Notes: generated by a model from the sequence alone, not told the origin. DNA of 64,000 bases from Paeniglutamicibacter gangotriensis Lz1y (GCF_000348945.1 NZ_AOCK01000001.1:496001-560000), one strand, 5' to 3'. Shown: positions 26,601-35,850, counted from the first letter of the stretch. A program made the numbers and translations.

Positions 26601-29600
26601 CTACCAATCCCGGAGCGCTTCGCCGCCCGCGCCGGCCACGACGAGATCGAAGCGGTCCGAGAGGCACTACTGCGGCTGCCCGAAACCGCACAGGGGACAG
26701 ACCCGCGGACCGAACACCCCTGGGGCTTTGTCGGCGGCCCCCTGGCTCAGCCGCACCACTTAGAACTTCTGGAAGCCACCGACATGCTGGGCACGACGTT
26801 GGCCGGCGCAACCCGCTTGCACCAGGACGACGCCCTGGCCTCGCTGGTGGACACCGCGGCCGAACCCGCGGACCTTCGCCGGCTCGCCGAGCTGTTGGAG
26901 GGCCAGGTGCCACCACACATCCTCGACGCCGCAGCATCACCGGTCTGGCAGCAGCAAAGCAGCGAGCTGTTGGCCGAGGCACGGGACCTTGCAAAAAACC
27001 TGGCCTGGTTGCCGAACACCGTTGCACCCGCGGTGCTTGAACGGGACCTCGCCCCGGTACACACCGCGGCCGTTGATGCCGACAGGTTCGGATTCCTCGG
27101 ACTGGGCCGCACCAAACGCCGCCGGGCGGTGATCACCAAGCACTTCGGTTCGAACTGGCGGGGCACTGAAACCGATACCAAAAACCTCGTACCCATCCTC
27201 GAGTCGTTGGTTGAGGCACGGGCCCGCTGCGCCGGGATCGTGGCGGGCTTCGCGGAAATACCAGAGATCCGGCTCGGTCGGCATTGGAACCCGTTCAGCG
27301 AAGACGACATTAACTCCGTGGCCGGGCAGCGCGAGAAGCTGGTGCACCTGGCCGGGGAGTTCGCCGGCTACGGAGGCCCCGCGGTGGACGGTCCAGCCGA
27401 AACGGCTCTGCGGGACGTCTTGGAGCGGGCCGAGCCCGCCGACGCCGGATTGGGTGCTGAACTGCGGGAGCTGGCCACCGCATGGGATGCGCTGCTCGGA
27501 GCACTGCCGGTGGAACTGCGCACCCGTTCGACGTGGCCCGGCACCCCCGCGTTCCTCGGCCGCTTCGGACGCACCCGCGAAGAGCGCGGCACCGGGCTCC
27601 AAGCCGAGCGCGGCCTCCAACGGTGGTCGGCGTTCCTCGAAGGCCTTGAACCAGTCAAAAGCCACGGACTCGATGTTGCGTGGGTGCAATTGGCCACCGG
27701 GGCCTTCGACGCCGCTGACGCACTGCGTGGATTCATGCGCGGCACCGCAGAGTCGGCCCTGGCCGAAAGACTCGCGGCCCAGGGGCTTGATACCTTCAAC
27801 TCCGAGACCCAGAAGCGCACCATCGAGCGGTTCGCCGTTTCCTCCCACGCGATGCGCACACACGTGGGCAAGTCCCTGCCCGAGGCGATCACGCGGGAAC
27901 GCGCAACAAAATTGAAAACAGCCGAGAAACGCATGGGGGAGTTAGCCAGGCAACTCGAACGCCGCCGTGGTGGGCTCAGCGTGCGCCGGCTGATGGACTC
28001 CTATGGGGACTTGGTCACCACCATCCTGCCGTGCGTGCTGGTCAGCCCCGACTCCGCCGCCCGATTCTTCCCACCGCGGGCCGGGGAATTCGACATCGTG
28101 GTTTTTGACGAAGCCTCGCAGATCCGTGTTGCCGACGCGATCGGTACCCTGGGGCGGGCTAAGTCCGCGGTCATCGTGGGCGATTCCAAACAGATGCCGC
28201 CTAGCTCCTTCGCCGAGGTGTCAGTGGACCCCGGAGACGATTCCGACGCCGAACTGCTGGTCGCCGACGAGGAATCGATCCTGAGTGAGGCAGTCATGGC
28301 CAGGGTGGACCGGCGCTGGCTGTCCTGGCACTACCGCAGCCAAGATGAATCCCTGATTGCGTTCAGCAACAAGCATTACTACGACGGCAAGCTCTCTTCC
28401 TTCCCGTCCCCACGCAACGGGTCCGCGGCCCGCGAGGGCTACGGAATTTCCCTCATCCGAGTCCACGGCACCTTCCACCGCACGGGAACCGCCGGGGTGC
28501 TGCGCACCAACCCGGTGGAGGCCGGACAGATCGTGGAGGAGATCAAGAAACGCTTCGATGCTTCGCCGGCTACCTTCCCCTCCATCGGCGTGGTCACGTT
28601 CAATGCCCCGCAACGCGATCTCATTGAAGGCCTGTTGCGTGATCACGAAGACGAGCGCCTGGGCGCTGCGTTGGAGACGGACTTGGAGGGATTGTTTGTC
28701 AAAAACCTGGACAACGTGCAGGGCGATGAACGCGATGTGATCTTGTTTTCCACGGCCTTCAGCACCAACGCACAGGGCCGGTTGCCGTTGAACTTCGGCC
28801 CGTTGAACAACATCGGTGGCGAACGCCGGCTGAACGTGGCCATCACCCGCGCTCGGCGCCAGGTCAAGGTGTTCTCCAGCTTCGATCCCGTGGACCTGCG
28901 GGCCGAAGAATCCTCCGCGCTGGGCATCAAACACCTGCGTGCATACCTGGATCTGGCCGCCGAGGGCACCCGCGTGCTGGGCAACGGGTCGATGGACTCC
29001 CTCGCCCGGGACAGGCACCGCAAGCAGGTGGCCGAAGCTCTGCGCGGGCGCGGACACCACGTGGCCACAAACGTAGGGCTCTCCGACTTTCGGATAGATA
29101 TCACCGTGGCAGATCCTCAGCGCCCCGACGAACCCTTGATGGCGATCCTGCTCGATGGCGAAGCCTGGGCCGCGCGCAAGACTGTGGGGGACCGCGACGG
29201 GTTGCCGCATCAGATCCTGCGGAACCTGTTGGGCTGGGAGACAGTCGCCCGGATCTGGTTGCCGGCCTGGCTCCAGGACGCGGAAGCGGTGCTCGAGTCC
29301 ATCGATGCCGAACTGGCGAACGCAGGAAAGACGCGGGAAGCCAAGGAAACGGCACCACGCAAGGCGAACCCAGTGAGCAGGAACGCCGAAACTCCGGGTT
29401 CTGCAGCCAAGGATGCCCTTGATACAGCGCCCGAGGGAAAGCGGCGCGATTACGCCGGTTCGGCCCAACCCTTCACACCGTGGGGTTCGCGCCAAGTCGG
29501 TGCCATCGATGAACTCGACGAGCTCAAGCGGGCCGCAGGCAAGAGGAAAGCCGCAGCACTGCTGGCCGAGATTGTGGAAGCCGAAGGGCCGATCCATCGG

Positions 29601-30014
29601 CGGCGGTTGGCCCGGTTGGCCAACGGCGCCTATGGCTTGGGCAGGGTCTCGGCGGCACGGGAGAAGTCGATGTTGGCGGCATTGGACAAGAAATCCCACA
29701 CCACGGACTCCGACGGATTCATCTGGCCATCGAAGCAGGAGCCCACCAAATGGATCGATTATCGGACTGGCTTCGCTGCGCACGAGCTGAACATCGAGGA
29801 GATCAGCCCCCGGGAGATCTCCAACCTCATATGTGCCAGGGTATCGCTGGCCGGAGAATCCGGTGTGGACGAGCTCAAGCGCAAGGCCATGGGCATCCTG
29901 GGCTACGGGCGGATGACCGAGAAGGTTTCCGCCTGGCTGCAGCAGGGGCTGGAGCTTGCGGTGCGCGAGCAACGCCTGGAATCAGTGGCCGGCAGGATTC
30001 GTCCGAGCCTGTAG
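23700..30014 (+). CDS. Giant DUF4011-type SF1 helicase with C-terminal Vsr/PD-(D/E)XK-like nuclease domain
   Basis: A 2104-residue cytoplasmic protein. Residues about 290-420 resemble the transglutaminase-like N-domain of this family (STLLFSGLLEAVGINSVILL, GHAFLAYW) but without the catalytic cysteine. A DUF4011 region begins near 530 (GLLDLSLRNRLLNF). The SF1 helicase has Walker A GPPGTGKS near 838, Walker B VVFDEASQI near 1466, and later motifs SWHYRSQDESLIAFSN and LDNVQGDERDVI. Residues about 1775-1880 form a Vsr-like/MTES_1575-type nuclease (DFRIDI, LLDGEAWAARKTVGDRDGLP), and a DUF3320-like domain follows near 1935-2015. Similar single-gene DUF4011-helicase-nucleases have been linked to phage defence. 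Here it is an orphan gene, uninterrupted, without recognisable partner defence genes. Confidence 0.85.
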   Translation: MFHSDYVGAALDVVSNALASLTAQKRVERTANAGLSSLAARLESAVGTPEPAVGLMTFPTAMRDYLAFAAEHPESRQPEHDIRSLQEIHRVWATGATMSEADMQVAFQTCQEFLSALQLGDAAQQVQALLNAAAAGDPATAWGHTPVGDHLLIDIAHSKSVNYVTAHSHARILEQVVLDNRAGHARSVLVTAVVMSGNLPVSAVADRRLELPPGVSTVENLDVVLDPAAFSLIDSTRQGQLIVRIAEHSTLVAEASESIELLPANHWPGAATQVNAELLASFVQPQHPALTQLLSEASDLFRTRTGNLEARIGSTERADTSVQCIFDALGTRGISRAASPVGRELTDPGGEYLRDAQEILSARVASSVESTLLFSGLLEAVGINSVILLARGHAFLAYWRTPDGSLPSVSLDSEGAGALTNLVAAGQLRIVETTAITAEAGALNAESSATTRKEFAQGPEAEGLLVFAIDIKAARRSGITPLPAKGVSAAGKPIVVRYQAAATDTLERFFKEKAERQQTVPSSQGKPAPARIAAWKNGLLDLSLRNRLLNFTERSRFELAVPESVVDGFEDLVNNSKAIELLPADEIGALDKERYKAGPLLPVERRVELLFSRSRVYTGLEADRYLTRLRRMASEAKRIIDDNGANNLYLALGSLNWSMDGKALRSPLFLVPVHLKPAGRGKHYRIEIDDTGSSTPNYCLAEKLHEQFGLRIPGFEDPEQDGSGIDLAAALDALRNALVQAELPFHIEGTVDLAILQFAKFRMWKDLDENWETFMAAPLVRHLVETPTSEFTDPAGTAARKPSVDLDQLAARLPVPADSSQLEAVAAAQSGRTFVLEGPPGTGKSQTITNLLAHAMASGQRVLFVAEKRAALEVVRKRLNEVGLGEFALDLHDKRSSPNAVRAQIKASLDHLVFADTTGMKLAAGDLKTSVRLLAGYAHDLHAPNPAGYTAYGAHTTALSMDWDIEALPIPERFAARAGHDEIEAVREALLRLPETAQGTDPRTEHPWGFVGGPLAQPHHLELLEATDMLGTTLAGATRLHQDDALASLVDTAAEPADLRRLAELLEGQVPPHILDAAASPVWQQQSSELLAEARDLAKNLAWLPNTVAPAVLERDLAPVHTAAVDADRFGFLGLGRTKRRRAVITKHFGSNWRGTETDTKNLVPILESLVEARARCAGIVAGFAEIPEIRLGRHWNPFSEDDINSVAGQREKLVHLAGEFAGYGGPAVDGPAETALRDVLERAEPADAGLGAELRELATAWDALLGALPVELRTRSTWPGTPAFLGRFGRTREERGTGLQAERGLQRWSAFLEGLEPVKSHGLDVAWVQLATGAFDAADALRGFMRGTAESALAERLAAQGLDTFNSETQKRTIERFAVSSHAMRTHVGKSLPEAITRERATKLKTAEKRMGELARQLERRRGGLSVRRLMDSYGDLVTTILPCVLVSPDSAARFFPPRAGEFDIVVFDEASQIRVADAIGTLGRAKSAVIVGDSKQMPPSSFAEVSVDPGDDSDAELLVADEESILSEAVMARVDRRWLSWHYRSQDESLIAFSNKHYYDGKLSSFPSPRNGSAAREGYGISLIRVHGTFHRTGTAGVLRTNPVEAGQIVEEIKKRFDASPATFPSIGVVTFNAPQRDLIEGLLRDHEDERLGAALETDLEGLFVKNLDNVQGDERDVILFSTAFSTNAQGRLPLNFGPLNNIGGERRLNVAITRARRQVKVFSSFDPVDLRAEESSALGIKHLRAYLDLAAEGTRVLGNGSMDSLARDRHRKQVAEALRGRGHHVATNVGLSDFRIDITVADPQRPDEPLMAILLDGEAWAARKTVGDRDGLPHQILRNLLGWETVARIWLPAWLQDAEAVLESIDAELANAGKTREAKETAPRKANPVSRNAETPGSAAKDALDTAPEGKRRDYAGSAQPFTPWGSRQVGAIDELDELKRAAGKRKAAALLAEIVEAEGPIHRRRLARLANGAYGLGRVSAAREKSMLAALDKKSHTTDSDGFIWPSKQEPTKWIDYRTGFAAHELNIEEISPREISNLICARVSLAGESGVDELKRKAMGILGYGRMTEKVSAWLQQGLELAVREQRLESVAGRIRPSL

Positions 30015-30202
30015 CCCGACGGCTCCGGGACAGGCCCGCCCAGAAGCTTGGTTACTTGGCGGAGCGCTCGTAGGGGATCTCTTTTCCTGCCTCGATCACG
30101 ATCTTCAGCCGGTTCTCCACTGGTGGAAGCGGGCAGGCTGCTCGGTATACAAAACCAGATTGGCAGCTGAGATGAGCAAAGGAGCTGGCCACGAGGCAAA
30201 CC

Positions 30203-30601
30203 TTGGATCCGGAGCTCAAAGCGCAAAAACTCGTCGACGACCTTGACGAGCTTTCCGCAGCGAAGCAGGCCCGCGATCGTGGACTCAACCAGCGAAGTAT
30301 CGCAGAACTGTTGGGCACCCACCAGGCCAAGGTGCACCGCCTACTGAAGGCCATTGAACGCCGAAGCGGAGATCTGCCACCGGGGCCGGAAGAAATCCTG
30401 CTGAGGGCTTATGTCGAGGGACGCGACCGAGCCGCGGTGCTGGAGGAGCACAAAAGTTTCCACTACACCGATGGGCAGGACGCACCGTACCCATCCGAGG
30501 GCCGAATTCCCGGCGCTTGGGACCAAGTGGTCGCCTCATTCGCCAAAGATCTGCTCCAGAAGGCCGAATTCGACGAGATCAGCACGGCAGTTGGACACTA
30601 G
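30203..30601 (+). CDS. Small helix-turn-helix protein
   Basis: A 132-residue protein with an N-terminal helix-turn-helix seen as NQRSIAELLGTHQAKVHRLL (about residues 29-48), like sigma-70 region 4 or transposase/Xre-type HTHs. The C-terminal half has no motif I recognise. It uses a TTG start at 30203, with a GAGG upstream. It lies 188 bp after the giant helicase in the same direction; the gap argues against tight coupling, but it could be its regulator. Confidence 0.6.
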   Translation: MDPELKAQKLVDDLDELSAAKQARDRGLNQRSIAELLGTHQAKVHRLLKAIERRSGDLPPGPEEILLRAYVEGRDRAAVLEEHKSFHYTDGQDAPYPSEGRIPGAWDQVVASFAKDLLQKAEFDEISTAVGH

Positions 30602-30649
30602 GAAAGCGCAGCTGCACCAGGGGGGCTCCTTGACGCGATGCCCCGAAAA

Positions 30650-30700
30650 CCCCGTGTCCCGGGTGCAGCTTCGCAGGGAAGCTCCACCCGGAACACGGGG
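30650..30700. terminator. Hairpin between convergent HTH and ptsH genes
   Basis: Long imperfect stem CCCCGTGT...ACACGGGG with inner CCGGGTG/CACCCGG and AGCTT/AAGCT segments, between the convergent genes ending at 30601 and 30720; likely serves both. Confidence 0.65.
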
Positions 30701-30719
30701 GCAAACGCCGGGACCACGC

Positions 30720-30995
30720 TTAGGCGTCGTGGTCCGTTTCCAAAATCGCTGCCAAGGTTTCGAGCACTGACTCCGCACCCTCACCCTCGGCACGCAAGAC
30801 GACCTTGGTGCCGTACTCGGCGCCCAAGCCCATCAGCGAGAGGATGCTGGCGGCGTCCAACGCCTCGTCGGCCGGCTCTCCCTCACGGGCGATGGTGACC
30901 TCGAGGTCCTGGTTGCCGGCGGCCTCGGCGAAGATGGCTGCCGGACGGGCGTGCAAGCCGACACGGCTGGCGACGGTGGCTGTACGTTCTGCCAT
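30720..30995 (-). CDS. ptsH: Phosphocarrier protein HPr
   Basis: A 91-residue HPr that carries phosphate from Enzyme I to the fructose-specific Enzyme II. The phosphorylated His15 sits in VGLHARPAA, and the second signature is ALDAASILSLMGLGA. The start at 30995 follows AAGGAG; a frame extension to 31028 is not needed. It is the last gene of the fruR-fruK-fruA-ptsH operon, 55 bp after fruA. Confidence 0.95.
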   Translation of the reverse strand: MAERTATVASRVGLHARPAAIFAEAAGNQDLEVTIAREGEPADEALDAASILSLMGLGAEYGTKVVLRAEGEGAESVLETLAAILETDHDA

Positions 30996-31050
30996 GACTG
31001 GCTCCTTAGACTTGTGGATTCTTGACATGGAATATTAGATGCTCGGGCCG

Positions 31051-33087
31051 CTATGCGGAGACCGTGGCTGGTTCTTCGGCCGTGATGGCCTGCGGTGCGC
31101 TCTTGCGGACGAACTTCTTCAGCACGATCACCAGGATGGCCGAAACCACGGTTCCCACCAGGGTGGAGAGAAGGAACATCGGCCAGGTGTTGTTCATGGC
31201 GAAGAAGACGAAGATGCCACCGTGCGGTGCCTGGGAGAGCACGCCGAAGCCCATGATCATGGCTCCGGTGATCCCGCCGCCGACCATCGAGGCCGGGATG
31301 ACGCGCAGCGGGTCGGAAGCAGCAAACGGGATGGCACCCTCGGAGATGAAGGAGAAGCCCAGCAGCCAGGCGGCCTTGCCGTTTTCACGCTCGGCACCGG
31401 TGAACAGCTTCGGTGAGATGACCGTGGCCAGGGCCATGGCCAGCGGGGGAACCATACCTGCGGCCATCACGGCGGCCATGATCATCAACGGTGCGGGGTT
31501 CTCGGCAATCGAGCCGGCACCCAGACCTGCCACGGCAAAGGAGTAAGCGACCTTGTTCACCGGGCCACCCAGGTCCACTGCCATCATGAGTCCCAGGATC
31601 AGGCCCAGGGCCACCGCGGCGGTGCCGGTCATGCCCGAAAGCCAGCTGTTCAGTGCCACGGTCAGTTGGGCGATGGGTCCGCCCAAGATCAGGAACATCA
31701 ACCCGGAGGCGATGATCGAGCCCAGCAGCGGCACGATGACCACCGGCATCAGTCCGCGCATGAAGCGCGGGACCTTCCAGGAGCTGATCCAGCGAGCGGC
31801 CAAACCGGCGAGCACGCCGCCGACGATGCCGCCGAGGAAGCCTGCACCCATGAACCCGGCAACCGCGCCGGCGGTGAAGCCCGGGGCGATGCCCGGCCGA
31901 TCGGCGTAGGCGTAGGCGATGTAGCCGGCCAGCGCCGGGACCAGGAAACCCATGGAGAGGTTACCGATCTTGAAGGCGACGGCACCCAGGTAGGCAGCCA
32001 GCCCGGCATCGGGCAGGTTGAAGATCGTATTGTCGGCCAGGTAGGTGTCTGCGACGTCGGTGATCGCGTAGCCGCCGAGCAGGAAGCCCAACGCCATGAG
32101 CAGACCACCGCCTGCAACAAACGGGATCATGTAGGAAACGCCGGTGAGCAGGGCGCGCTTGAGCCCTCCGCCGAAGGACTCCTTGTCGGTGGAGTCGTTT
32201 CTTTCCTCGGAGCCGGTGCCGGCCGGGACACGGCGGGAGTGCGGATCCTTGGAGGCGGCGATGGCATCGTTGATAAGTTTGGCTGGTTCGTCGATGCCGC
32301 GCTTGACCGGGACCTGGATCAGCGGTTTGCCGGCAAAGCGGCCGCGATCGCGCACATCCACATCCACGGCGAAGATCACCGCATCAGCGGAGTCGATAAT
32401 CGACTGGGCCAGCGGGGTGGAACCCGAGGAACCCTGGGTTTCCACGGAGAATTCGACGCCCATTTCTTCGGCGGTCTGGGCCAAGGAATCGGCTGCCATG
32501 TAGGTGTGGGCGATGCCGGTGGGACAAGCTGTGACCGCGACGATCCGCGCCACCGGCGCGCTTGCGCCGGGTGCTTCGGTCGGGGCCGCGGCGGGAGCTG
32601 CAGTGGCGGCGACCGCGGCAGCTGCAACTGCCGGGTCATCGGAGAGCACCGCGGACACCAGCTCCACGATCTGCTCCGGGGAGGTGGCAGCGCGCAGGGC
32701 AGCGGTGAAAGACTTCCTAACCAGCGCGCGGGCCAGCTTGGAGAGCAGCTTCAGGTGCTCGGTGTCCGCCCCTTCCGGGGCGGCAATGAAGAACACCAGG
32801 TCCGCCGGGCCATCCTTGGCACCGAAGTCCACGGCCGGGGCCAGCCGGGCCATGGCCAGAGTGGGTTCCAGTACCGCGGCGGAACGGCAGTGCGGGATGG
32901 CGATGCCGCCGGGAACACCGGTGGCGGTCTTGGCTTCACGAGCCTTGGCATCTGCGGCCAGGGCAGTGGCGTCGGTGGCCCGGCCCTGGGCGGCGACGAG
33001 CCGCGCGAGGTGGTCGATGACCTCGTCGGTGGCGGAGCCCAGATCGGCATCCAGGCTGACCAGATCGGGATTGATGAGTTCGATCAT
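31051..33087 (-). CDS. fruA: PTS fructose transporter subunit IIABC
   Basis: A 678-residue fused Enzyme II that imports fructose and phosphorylates it to fructose 1-phosphate. IIA comes first (His66 in GIAIPHCRS). An alanine/proline-rich linker leads to IIB (Cys188 in VTACPTGIAHTYMAA), and the membrane IIC domain fills residues about 310-660 (MIPFVAGGGLLMALGFLLGG). Its start overlaps the end of fruK by 4 bp. Confidence 0.96.
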   Translation of the reverse strand: MIELINPDLVSLDADLGSATDEVIDHLARLVAAQGRATDATALAADAKAREAKTATGVPGGIAIPHCRSAAVLEPTLAMARLAPAVDFGAKDGPADLVFFIAAPEGADTEHLKLLSKLARALVRKSFTAALRAATSPEQIVELVSAVLSDDPAVAAAAVAATAAPAAAPTEAPGASAPVARIVAVTACPTGIAHTYMAADSLAQTAEEMGVEFSVETQGSSGSTPLAQSIIDSADAVIFAVDVDVRDRGRFAGKPLIQVPVKRGIDEPAKLINDAIAASKDPHSRRVPAGTGSEERNDSTDKESFGGGLKRALLTGVSYMIPFVAGGGLLMALGFLLGGYAITDVADTYLADNTIFNLPDAGLAAYLGAVAFKIGNLSMGFLVPALAGYIAYAYADRPGIAPGFTAGAVAGFMGAGFLGGIVGGVLAGLAARWISSWKVPRFMRGLMPVVIVPLLGSIIASGLMFLILGGPIAQLTVALNSWLSGMTGTAAVALGLILGLMMAVDLGGPVNKVAYSFAVAGLGAGSIAENPAPLMIMAAVMAAGMVPPLAMALATVISPKLFTGAERENGKAAWLLGFSFISEGAIPFAASDPLRVIPASMVGGGITGAMIMGFGVLSQAPHGGIFVFFAMNNTWPMFLLSTLVGTVVSAILVIVLKKFVRKSAPQAITAEEPATVSA

Positions 33088-34064
33088 GACTTCGTCCTTG
33101 GGGTTGTGATCAGCTCGGCGACGCTGACGGCATCGTGGTCCAGCTGGTAGGGGGTGGGAATTGCCGAACCCGGCAGGGACGCGGCGGCAGAACCGTAGGC
33201 CACTGCCCGGGCCAGGCGCTGCGGGGCGGGTTCGCCTGCAGCATCGGCCAGCAGGTAGCCGGCCAGTGATGAATCTCCGGCGCCCACGGTGGAGCGCGGG
33301 GTGATGGGCGCATGGGCGGCATGCCAGGAGCCTTCGGAATCCACCAGCACCGCGCCGCCGGCCCCGAGGGTCGCCAGCACCGTGCCGACCCCGCGGTCAA
33401 CCAGCAGCTGGGCTGCGGCGGCGGTAACTGTCGGAGAATTCTCGAAGTCGGTGTCCGGTCCCTGGTCGGTGAGTTCGGCCAGCTCCTCGGCGTTGGGTTT
33501 GATCAAATCCGGCAGTTCGGTGACCTCCGCGGCGAAAAGTGCGCGCAACGGGTCCCCGGAGGTATCCACAGCAATCTTGGGGGCCGCGAGGCCCAGAGAC
33601 CCGCGCACCGTGGCCAGCAGGTCCGCGTAGAAGGAATCTTTGACACCCGGAGGCAGCGAGCCGGCCAGCACCAGCCAGCTGGCCGAGCGGGAAAGCTCCA
33701 CGATGACTCGAACGATTTCTTCCAGCACCGCCTTATTGAGCAGCGGGCCCTGCTCGTTGATCTTGGTGGTGGTGCCATCGGGGTCGGTGATGGTGATGTT
33801 GGTGCGCAGCAGGTGGTCGATGTGCACCGAGCGGTGTTCCACATCATCGGCGACCAGCTGGCGCAGCAGCGGATCGGTTCCGGCACCCGGCAAGACCGCC
33901 AGCGTGCGCCCTCCGGCCTGCTTGATGGCGCGCGAGACATTCACGCCCTTGCCCGCTGCCTGGGTGTGGGTGCCACGCGAGCGCTGCACCCCTCCGTGGT
34001 CCAGGGCGGCATCCAGCTCGATGGTCTTATCCAGCGCCGGGTTCATGGTCAGGGTGATGATCAT
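33084..34064 (-). CDS. fruK: 1-phosphofructokinase
   Basis: A 326-residue PfkB-family kinase that converts fructose 1-phosphate to fructose 1,6-bisphosphate. Motifs: N-terminal TLTMNPALDKTIEL, GKGVNVSRAIK and the catalytic TVGAGDSSLAGYL. Overlaps fruR upstream and fruA downstream by 4 bp each, so all three are translationally coupled. Confidence 0.95.
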   Translation of the reverse strand: MIITLTMNPALDKTIELDAALDHGGVQRSRGTHTQAAGKGVNVSRAIKQAGGRTLAVLPGAGTDPLLRQLVADDVEHRSVHIDHLLRTNITITDPDGTTTKINEQGPLLNKAVLEEIVRVIVELSRSASWLVLAGSLPPGVKDSFYADLLATVRGSLGLAAPKIAVDTSGDPLRALFAAEVTELPDLIKPNAEELAELTDQGPDTDFENSPTVTAAAAQLLVDRGVGTVLATLGAGGAVLVDSEGSWHAAHAPITPRSTVGAGDSSLAGYLLADAAGEPAPQRLARAVAYGSAAASLPGSAIPTPYQLDHDAVSVAELITTPRTKS

Positions 34065-34837
34065 GCCAGCACCACCTCCACGTCGGCGGCCTCGAGGGCG
34101 GCGGCCAGTTCGCCGTTGGGGGCGGCATCTGTGACCAGAGTGTCGATTGCATCAAGTTTCGCGAATTGCACGAGGGTGAGCCTTTCGAATTTGGAGGAGT
34201 CGGCCAGCACGATCACGCGTTGGGCGCTGGAGACTATGGCGGTTTTGACCGTGGCTTCCAAGGGATCAGGGGTGCTCAGGCCGAAGGTGGAGTGCAGGGC
34301 ATTGGTGCCGATGAAGGCCACGTCGGCGTTGAGCTTCGAGAGCTGGTCGACGGTTCCGGCTCCGGTGGCGGCGCTGGTCAGCCCGCGGACCCTGCCGCCG
34401 ATGAGCTCCAGGGGGATCTGGGTGTTTGTGGCAATGCGGGCGGCAATGGGAAGTGCGTGGGTGATCACCAGTGAGGGGGTGTTAGTGGTGTCCTGGGCGA
34501 TCAGCCCGGCCAAAATCTCGGTGCTTGTTCCGGCGTCGAGCATCACCGAGACGCCTTCTGCGGGGAGGAGCCGATGGGCTGCCCGGGCAATGCGGGATTT
34601 GGCCTCGGAGTGGATGGTGGTGCGCTCGAAATGGCTTTCTTCTCGGGTGCTGGCGGCCTGGGTGGCCACGGCGCCGCCGTGGACCCGGCGCAGCGTGCCC
34701 TCGGACTCGAGCTGGGCCAAATCCCGCCTGACGGTTTCGCGGGTGATATCGAAGCGTGCCGAGAGCTCGGCGACGGTGACCTTCCCGTTGCCGGCGATCA
34801 TCTCGGTGATCAGGCGGTGCCGTTCTTCGGCGAACAT
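34061..34837 (-). CDS. fruR: DeoR-family regulator of the fructose operon
   Basis: A 258-residue DeoR-type repressor. The N-terminal winged helix has VTVAELSARFDITRETVRRD; the C-terminal sugar-phosphate-sensing domain contains DAGTSTEILAG and ADSSKFERLTLVQF. The start at 34837 follows GAGGAAGC; an ATG at 34867 is less likely. It is the first gene of the fructose operon and presumably autoregulates it, with a fructose phosphate as inducer. Direct repeats upstream are its probable boxes. Confidence 0.92.
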   Translation of the reverse strand: MFAEERHRLITEMIAGNGKVTVAELSARFDITRETVRRDLAQLESEGTLRRVHGGAVATQAASTREESHFERTTIHSEAKSRIARAAHRLLPAEGVSVMLDAGTSTEILAGLIAQDTTNTPSLVITHALPIAARIATNTQIPLELIGGRVRGLTSAATGAGTVDQLSKLNADVAFIGTNALHSTFGLSTPDPLEATVKTAIVSSAQRVIVLADSSKFERLTLVQFAKLDAIDTLVTDAAPNGELAAALEAADVEVVLA

Positions 34838-34900
34838 TGCTTCCTCGCGTCCAGTGATGTGCCACACATGAATCTGTGTTTAACTGACTTTATGCCCGAT

Positions 34901-34932
34901 TGTGTGGGAACGTCAAGTGGTTTGTGTGGGAA
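34901..34932 (-). promoter_or_regulatory. Probable FruR boxes
   Basis: TGTGTGGGAA occurs at 34901-34910 and again at 34923-34932, 22 bp apart, about two helical turns, in front of fruR. Direct repeats at this spacing are common for DeoR-family repressors. Confidence 0.5.
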
Positions 34933-35179
34933 ATGTGAGTTTGCCTGCGGATGAGCCCGCTTTCTTGGCGAATGGCCCGCGGATCTGATGCGCTGATTTG
35001 CGCCTGGCCGTCAGGATTTCATCGGGCCGCGTAGCCCTGGTTAGGTTCCGTTCACCCGCAGTTTTCTGCTCGTTCATGAGAGCTCTCTCATCAAACACTC
35101 CTTTTCATCTCATCTTGGATCAATATTGTCCTAGTCAGACAGGGAATGAGTTTCCTCCAACGAGATGAAGGAGTTCGAC

Positions 35180-35848
35180 ATGCAGAACTTTTGGATAGCA
35201 CTGGCAGCCAACCTGATTGCGATGTTGGTATTGGTATGCGGCATCTACTACCGCCGGCACTTCCGCAAGGACTTGGCCCTGGCGTATCTGGCGCTGAACT
35301 TCGGAATCTTCGGGGTGACGATGCTGCTCAACGGTTCCGGCGCCGGAGCCGGCCTTGGCTTGGGACTGTTCGGCATCCTGTCGATCATCCGGCTTCGCTC
35401 GGACACCCTCACCCAGGAGGAAGTCGCCTACTACTTCATTTCGCTGGCCATCGGCCTGATCAACGGCCTGCACCCTGACCCGTTCTGGCTTTCCCCGGCG
35501 CTGAGCCTTGCCATGGTGCTGGTCATGTTCGTGGCCGACCACCCAGCCTTCGGCCGCCGCACCATGCGCCAGACCGTCACGCTTGATGCTGCCTATGCCC
35601 AGCAGCAGGACCTGCACGCTGCGCTGGCCGACCTGCTTAACGCCAAGGTGCTGCGCACCGTGGTGCTCGAGCTGGACATGGTCCGTGACCTGACGATCGT
35701 CGATGTGCGCTTCCGCGCCAACACCACGGCCGGCAAACAGCAGAAGCTCGTCGATGCCCCGGACATCGAGTCCATCCCGTCCCCGGCCGAACGGCTCCAG
35801 GCCCAGCGCTCAGGGGAGCGGGACTTCGCCCAGCAGCAGGGGCGCTAG
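35180..35848 (+). CDS. DUF4956 membrane protein
   Basis: A 222-residue protein with about four hydrophobic segments in the first 120 residues (FWIALAANLIAMLVLVCGIY; LALNFGIFGVTMLL) and a cytoplasmic C-terminal domain. The GLFGILSIIRLRSDTLTQEE loop is the typical signature of DUF4956. The start at 35180 follows AAGGAG; an in-frame ATG at 35165 overlaps that site. Two bases separate it from the VTC-domain gene. This pair is common in bacteria and is thought to link membrane biology and polyphosphate, but the role is not established. Confidence 0.85.
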   Translation: MQNFWIALAANLIAMLVLVCGIYYRRHFRKDLALAYLALNFGIFGVTMLLNGSGAGAGLGLGLFGILSIIRLRSDTLTQEEVAYYFISLAIGLINGLHPDPFWLSPALSLAMVLVMFVADHPAFGRRTMRQTVTLDAAYAQQQDLHAALADLLNAKVLRTVVLELDMVRDLTIVDVRFRANTTAGKQQKLVDAPDIESIPSPAERLQAQRSGERDFAQQQGR

Positions 35849-35850
35849 CC

